Assembly (NCBI RefSeq): GCF_021654335.1
Contig: NZ_AP023423.1
Location: forward strand, 1,611,001 to 1,675,000
Length of the DNA stretch: 64,000 nucleotides
Direction: 5' to 3'
Origin: Sideroxyarcus emersonii
GTDB lineage: Bacteria > Pseudomonadota > Gammaproteobacteria > Burkholderiales > Gallionellaceae
Shown here: in pieces, positions 61,773 to 64,000 of the stretch
Layout: each line of letters opens with the position of its first letter
Position numbering within the stretch: position 1 is the first letter of the stretch
The notes under the pieces: generated by a model
Databases searched by the model: none
What the model saw: the letters and a program-made list of their open reading frames with translations, nothing else
Told to the model about the DNA's origin: nothing
Program-made: the position numbers and the translations under genes

Positions 61773-63287
61773 TCAGGATGAGAAGCTGAAACCGAGCTCA
61801 CGGAACAGCCGGATGCAGGCATCCACCACGGCGGGTTCATATAGCACACCGCGACCACGGGCGATCTCCTGCATGGCGGCATCGATCCCGCGGCCCGGAC
61901 GATACGGGCGATTCGAGAAGATGGCCTCCACCACGTCGGCCACGCTGAGGATGCGCGATTCGGGCAGGATGTCCTCACCTTTCAGCCCCATCGGATAGCC
62001 CGATCCATCCAGCCGTTCATGATGCTGTCTTATCCATTGCGCCAGCGGGAATGGAAAGGCGATGTCCTTGAGGATGTCATATCCGGCCTGGGCGTGGCGC
62101 TTGATCACGTCCATCTCGAGCTGGGAAATCCGGCCTGGCTTGCTGAGTATCTCCACCGGAACCTGGATCTTGCCCAGGTCATGGATCGATGCCGCCAGCC
62201 CCAGGAAATGAACGCGCTCTTCCGGCAAGCCCATCTCGCGGGCGATGGCGACCGACAACTGCGCCACCCGACGCTGGTGCCCTGCAGTATAGGGATCGCG
62301 CTTCTCCAGCGTCACCGCGATGACCATCACCATATCTTCCAGGCTGCTGCGGAGGGAGCGTTCGATGCGGTCCCGATCCTGCCGCGTACGCAAGGAGACG
62401 ATGCCGAAAGCCAGGTCGGCGGCCAATTCTTCCAGCAGCACAACCTCTTCCCCGGTGAATGCATCCGGCTCTTCCGCATAGATCGTCAGTGCACCGCGCT
62501 CATCTCCCAAGTCCAGCGGCAAAGCGATACTCGACTGGTAGCCATGCTGCGCCGCCGCGGTTCGCCATGGAGCCATCCGCGGATTGGTCAGGAAGTTCTG
62601 GTTGATCTGGGTGCGTCCCTCGCGGATCGCGGCCCCGGTGGGACCGTGCCCGTGCTCGCTGTCGTCCCAGGTGATACGTACCTGGGCAAGATAGCCCGCA
62701 TCGACGCCGGCTTCGGCCACCGGCCGCACGACCTTGTCTTGCCCCTGCTGCGCGTAACCGACCCAGGCCATGCGATAACCGCCGTCGATGGTCAACTGGC
62801 AGATCGCGGCCAGCAATTCCGCTTCCGCTGTCGCGTGTACCAGCGCCATGTTGCATTTGCTCAACAGCTTCAACGAGCGATTCAGGCGCTGTTGCAGCTT
62901 TTCCGCCTTGTTGCGCTCGCTCATGTCGTAAACGGTGGCGCGGCTCATGATGAAATTGCCTTCGGCATCCCTGGCGGCGGTGGCACTCAATAACACCGGG
63001 AACGTCGAACCGTCCTTGCGCACCAGATCAAATTCCACGTCGCGTACCCAGCCCTGTTCCTTGAAATGAGGGAAGTAGCTCTGGAATGTCGCATGCCCTT
63101 GCGTGGTCACAATGTCGATGAAGTGCAGCCTGCCCAGCACTTCATCGCGCCGGTAGCCCAACCAGGACAGTTCGGTATCGTTGATGCGGACGATCAGCCC
63201 GTCCTTGTCCAGCGAATGGTAGCCACAGGGCGCGTTGTTATACAGGTCTTCGATCTCCGCAGCAGCGGACTCAAGTGAAGAATTCAT
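61773..63287 (-). CDS. PAS-GAF-HD-GYP phosphodiesterase
   Basis: A 504-residue soluble signalling protein: PAS (about 10-120), GAF (about 140-300), HD-GYP (about 315-500). The metal-binding HD is at 369-370 (AASIHDLGKIQVP) and GYP at 430-432 (HHERLDGSGYP). It probably hydrolyses c-di-GMP and senses a small ligand through PAS or GAF. It is 65 bases downstream of another HD-GYP gene on the same strand, which is a close relative in the catalytic region. Confidence 0.92.
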   Translation of the reverse strand: MNSSLESAAAEIEDLYNNAPCGYHSLDKDGLIVRINDTELSWLGYRRDEVLGRLHFIDIVTTQGHATFQSYFPHFKEQGWVRDVEFDLVRKDGSTFPVLLSATAARDAEGNFIMSRATVYDMSERNKAEKLQQRLNRSLKLLSKCNMALVHATAEAELLAAICQLTIDGGYRMAWVGYAQQGQDKVVRPVAEAGVDAGYLAQVRITWDDSEHGHGPTGAAIREGRTQINQNFLTNPRMAPWRTAAAQHGYQSSIALPLDLGDERGALTIYAEEPDAFTGEEVVLLEELAADLAFGIVSLRTRQDRDRIERSLRSSLEDMVMVIAVTLEKRDPYTAGHQRRVAQLSVAIAREMGLPEERVHFLGLAASIHDLGKIQVPVEILSKPGRISQLEMDVIKRHAQAGYDILKDIAFPFPLAQWIRQHHERLDGSGYPMGLKGEDILPESRILSVADVVEAIFSNRPYRPGRGIDAAMQEIARGRGVLYEPAVVDACIRLFRELGFSFSS

Positions 63288-63352
63288 GTTTTCCCGGACG
63301 AATCGACCACATCAGATTGAATGCATTTCATCTCGCACCTCCCGCGCGATGC

Positions 63353-64000
63353 TCAGTCCGGCATGCGATAGCCGAGCTCCCGGAACAGCCTGACGCAGGC
63401 ATCAACCACAGCCGGATCATATAGTACTCCGCGTTGTCCCGTGATCTCGGCCAATGCCGCATCGAGCCCCAGTGCCGGCCGATAGGGACGATGCGACAGC
63501 ATGGCTTCGACCACATCCGCGACGGCAATGATGCGCGCCTCAATCAAAATATCATCCCCTCTCAAGCCCTGCGGATAGCCAGAACCATCGAGCCGCTCAT
63601 GATGTTGCTGCACGATCTTGGCAATCGGCCAGGGAAACGCGATCTCGCGCAGTATCTCGAACCCCGCCTGCGCATGGACCTGGATCAGGTTGCGTTCAAC
63701 CTCATCCAGTTTTCCGGGTTTGCTGAGGATCTCTGCCGGGATTTGTATCTTGCCGATCTCGTAAGTCATCGCCGCGAGCGTCAAGGCGCGAAGTTGCCCG
63801 TCGCCCAAGCCCATCTCCCTGGCAATGGCGCTGGCCAAATCGGCCGCACGTCGCTGGTGGCCAGCCGTGTAGGGATCGCGGATCTCAATCACCGTCGCCA
63901 TGGCGCCGATGGTCTGATCCAGGGTCCGCTCCAGTTGCTCGCTCATTTTTGCCGCCAGCTTGATCGCACGCGTATTCGTCGTCGCCAGCAGCCAGACGAC
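63353..64000 (-). CDS. HD-GYP family protein with substituted HD dyad (partial, cut by right edge)
   Basis: At least 216 codons are open to the edge; reading continues as VVWLLATTNTRAIKLAAK before the internal ATG at 63946, and hydrophobic residues there suggest a membrane segment of a larger sensor. The HD-GYP domain retains AGHQRRAADLA, HHERLDGSGYP and LYDPAVVDAC. However the diagnostic His-Asp is replaced by Tyr-Glu (TYEIGKIQIP, codons at 63758-63763). The neighbour at 61773 keeps HD. The protein may bind c-di-GMP without hydrolysing it. Confidence 0.88.
   Translation of the reverse strand, partial: VVWLLATTNTRAIKLAAKMSEQLERTLDQTIGAMATVIEIRDPYTAGHQRRAADLASAIAREMGLGDGQLRALTLAAMTYEIGKIQIPAEILSKPGKLDEVERNLIQVHAQAGFEILREIAFPWPIAKIVQQHHERLDGSGYPQGLRGDDILIEARIIAVADVVEAMLSHRPYRPALGLDAALAEITGQRGVLYDPAVVDACVRLFRELGYRMPD

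Overview
The window is a dense, GC-rich chromosomal segment (genes packed with short gaps, many 1-8 nt overlaps) that looks like a free-living Gram-negative betaproteobacterium. The sdhCDAB-sdhE-gltA-sucA order with a divergent mdh, the DHC/SHP/cytochrome b electron-transfer cluster and the large number of cyclic-di-GMP proteins fit a Nitrosomonadales/Gallionellales-type organism. That taxonomic placement is inference from gene content, not a search result. I saw no rRNA, tRNA, CRISPR array, transposase or prophage gene, and no gene-free stretch longer than 300 bases.

Layout. 1-7.3 kb: TCA cycle block (sucA cut by the left edge, gltA, sdhE, sdhB, sdhA, sdhD, sdhC on the minus strand; mdh divergent) with an AT-rich repeat/palindrome array in the divergent promoter region. 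7.3-10.4 kb: a secreted QT-repeat protein and the three-gene AmmeMemoRadiSam cluster of unknown function. 10.4-13.9 kb: a membrane HD-GYP protein, a near-perfect 32-bp palindrome, and a coupled ATP-grasp / chalcone-isomerase-like pair. 13.9-26.3 kb: a minus-strand fatty-acid beta-oxidation block (thiolase, CnoX, GFA-family protein, FadB-like, FadL, thioesterase, acyl-CoA ligase, SDR, FadE). 26.5-33.5 kb: a CusCBAF-type heavy-metal RND efflux operon headed by a His/Cys-rich exported protein; cusA carries an in-frame palindromic repeat and cusB a possible second one. 33.5-37.4 kb: VIT-family transporter, TMEM175-like channel, zinc-type CDF transporter and radA. 37.4-43.7 kb: FAD oxidoreductase, DUF481 protein, and a PhnD-like binding protein paired with a GAF-PAS-GGDEF-EAL protein. 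43.8-47.0 kb: hslO and a DHC-SHP-(unknown membrane protein)-cytochrome b561 operon. 47.2-50.0 kb: MFS transporter, yaiI and small proteins. 50.0-52.7 kb: a DUF433/DUF5615 toxin-antitoxin module lying between a duplicated 5' end of dinG and intact dinG. 52.7-56.5 kb: globin-coupled diguanylate cyclase, a second membrane HD-GYP protein and an ankyrin protein. 56.5-58.6 kb: divergent selD and selU. 58.6-61.7 kb: MarR-EmrA-EmrB drug-efflux operon. 61.8-64 kb: two HD-GYP proteins, the last cut by the right edge and lacking the HD dyad.

How the parts work together. The fad block would produce acetyl-CoA and reduced carriers that feed the TCA block. The cus operon, CDF, VIT and TMEM175-like genes form a metal/ion homeostasis zone. 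Six c-di-GMP proteins (two with GGDEF domains, one of which also has EAL, and four HD-GYP) in 64 kb indicate elaborate second-messenger signalling. The strongest items for follow-up are the TA module flanked by dinG 5'-end repeats, the repeat insertions inside cusA/cusB, the histidine-rich membrane protein of the DHC/SHP cluster, the AmmeMemoRadiSam triad, and the HD-to-YE substituted HD-GYP protein.
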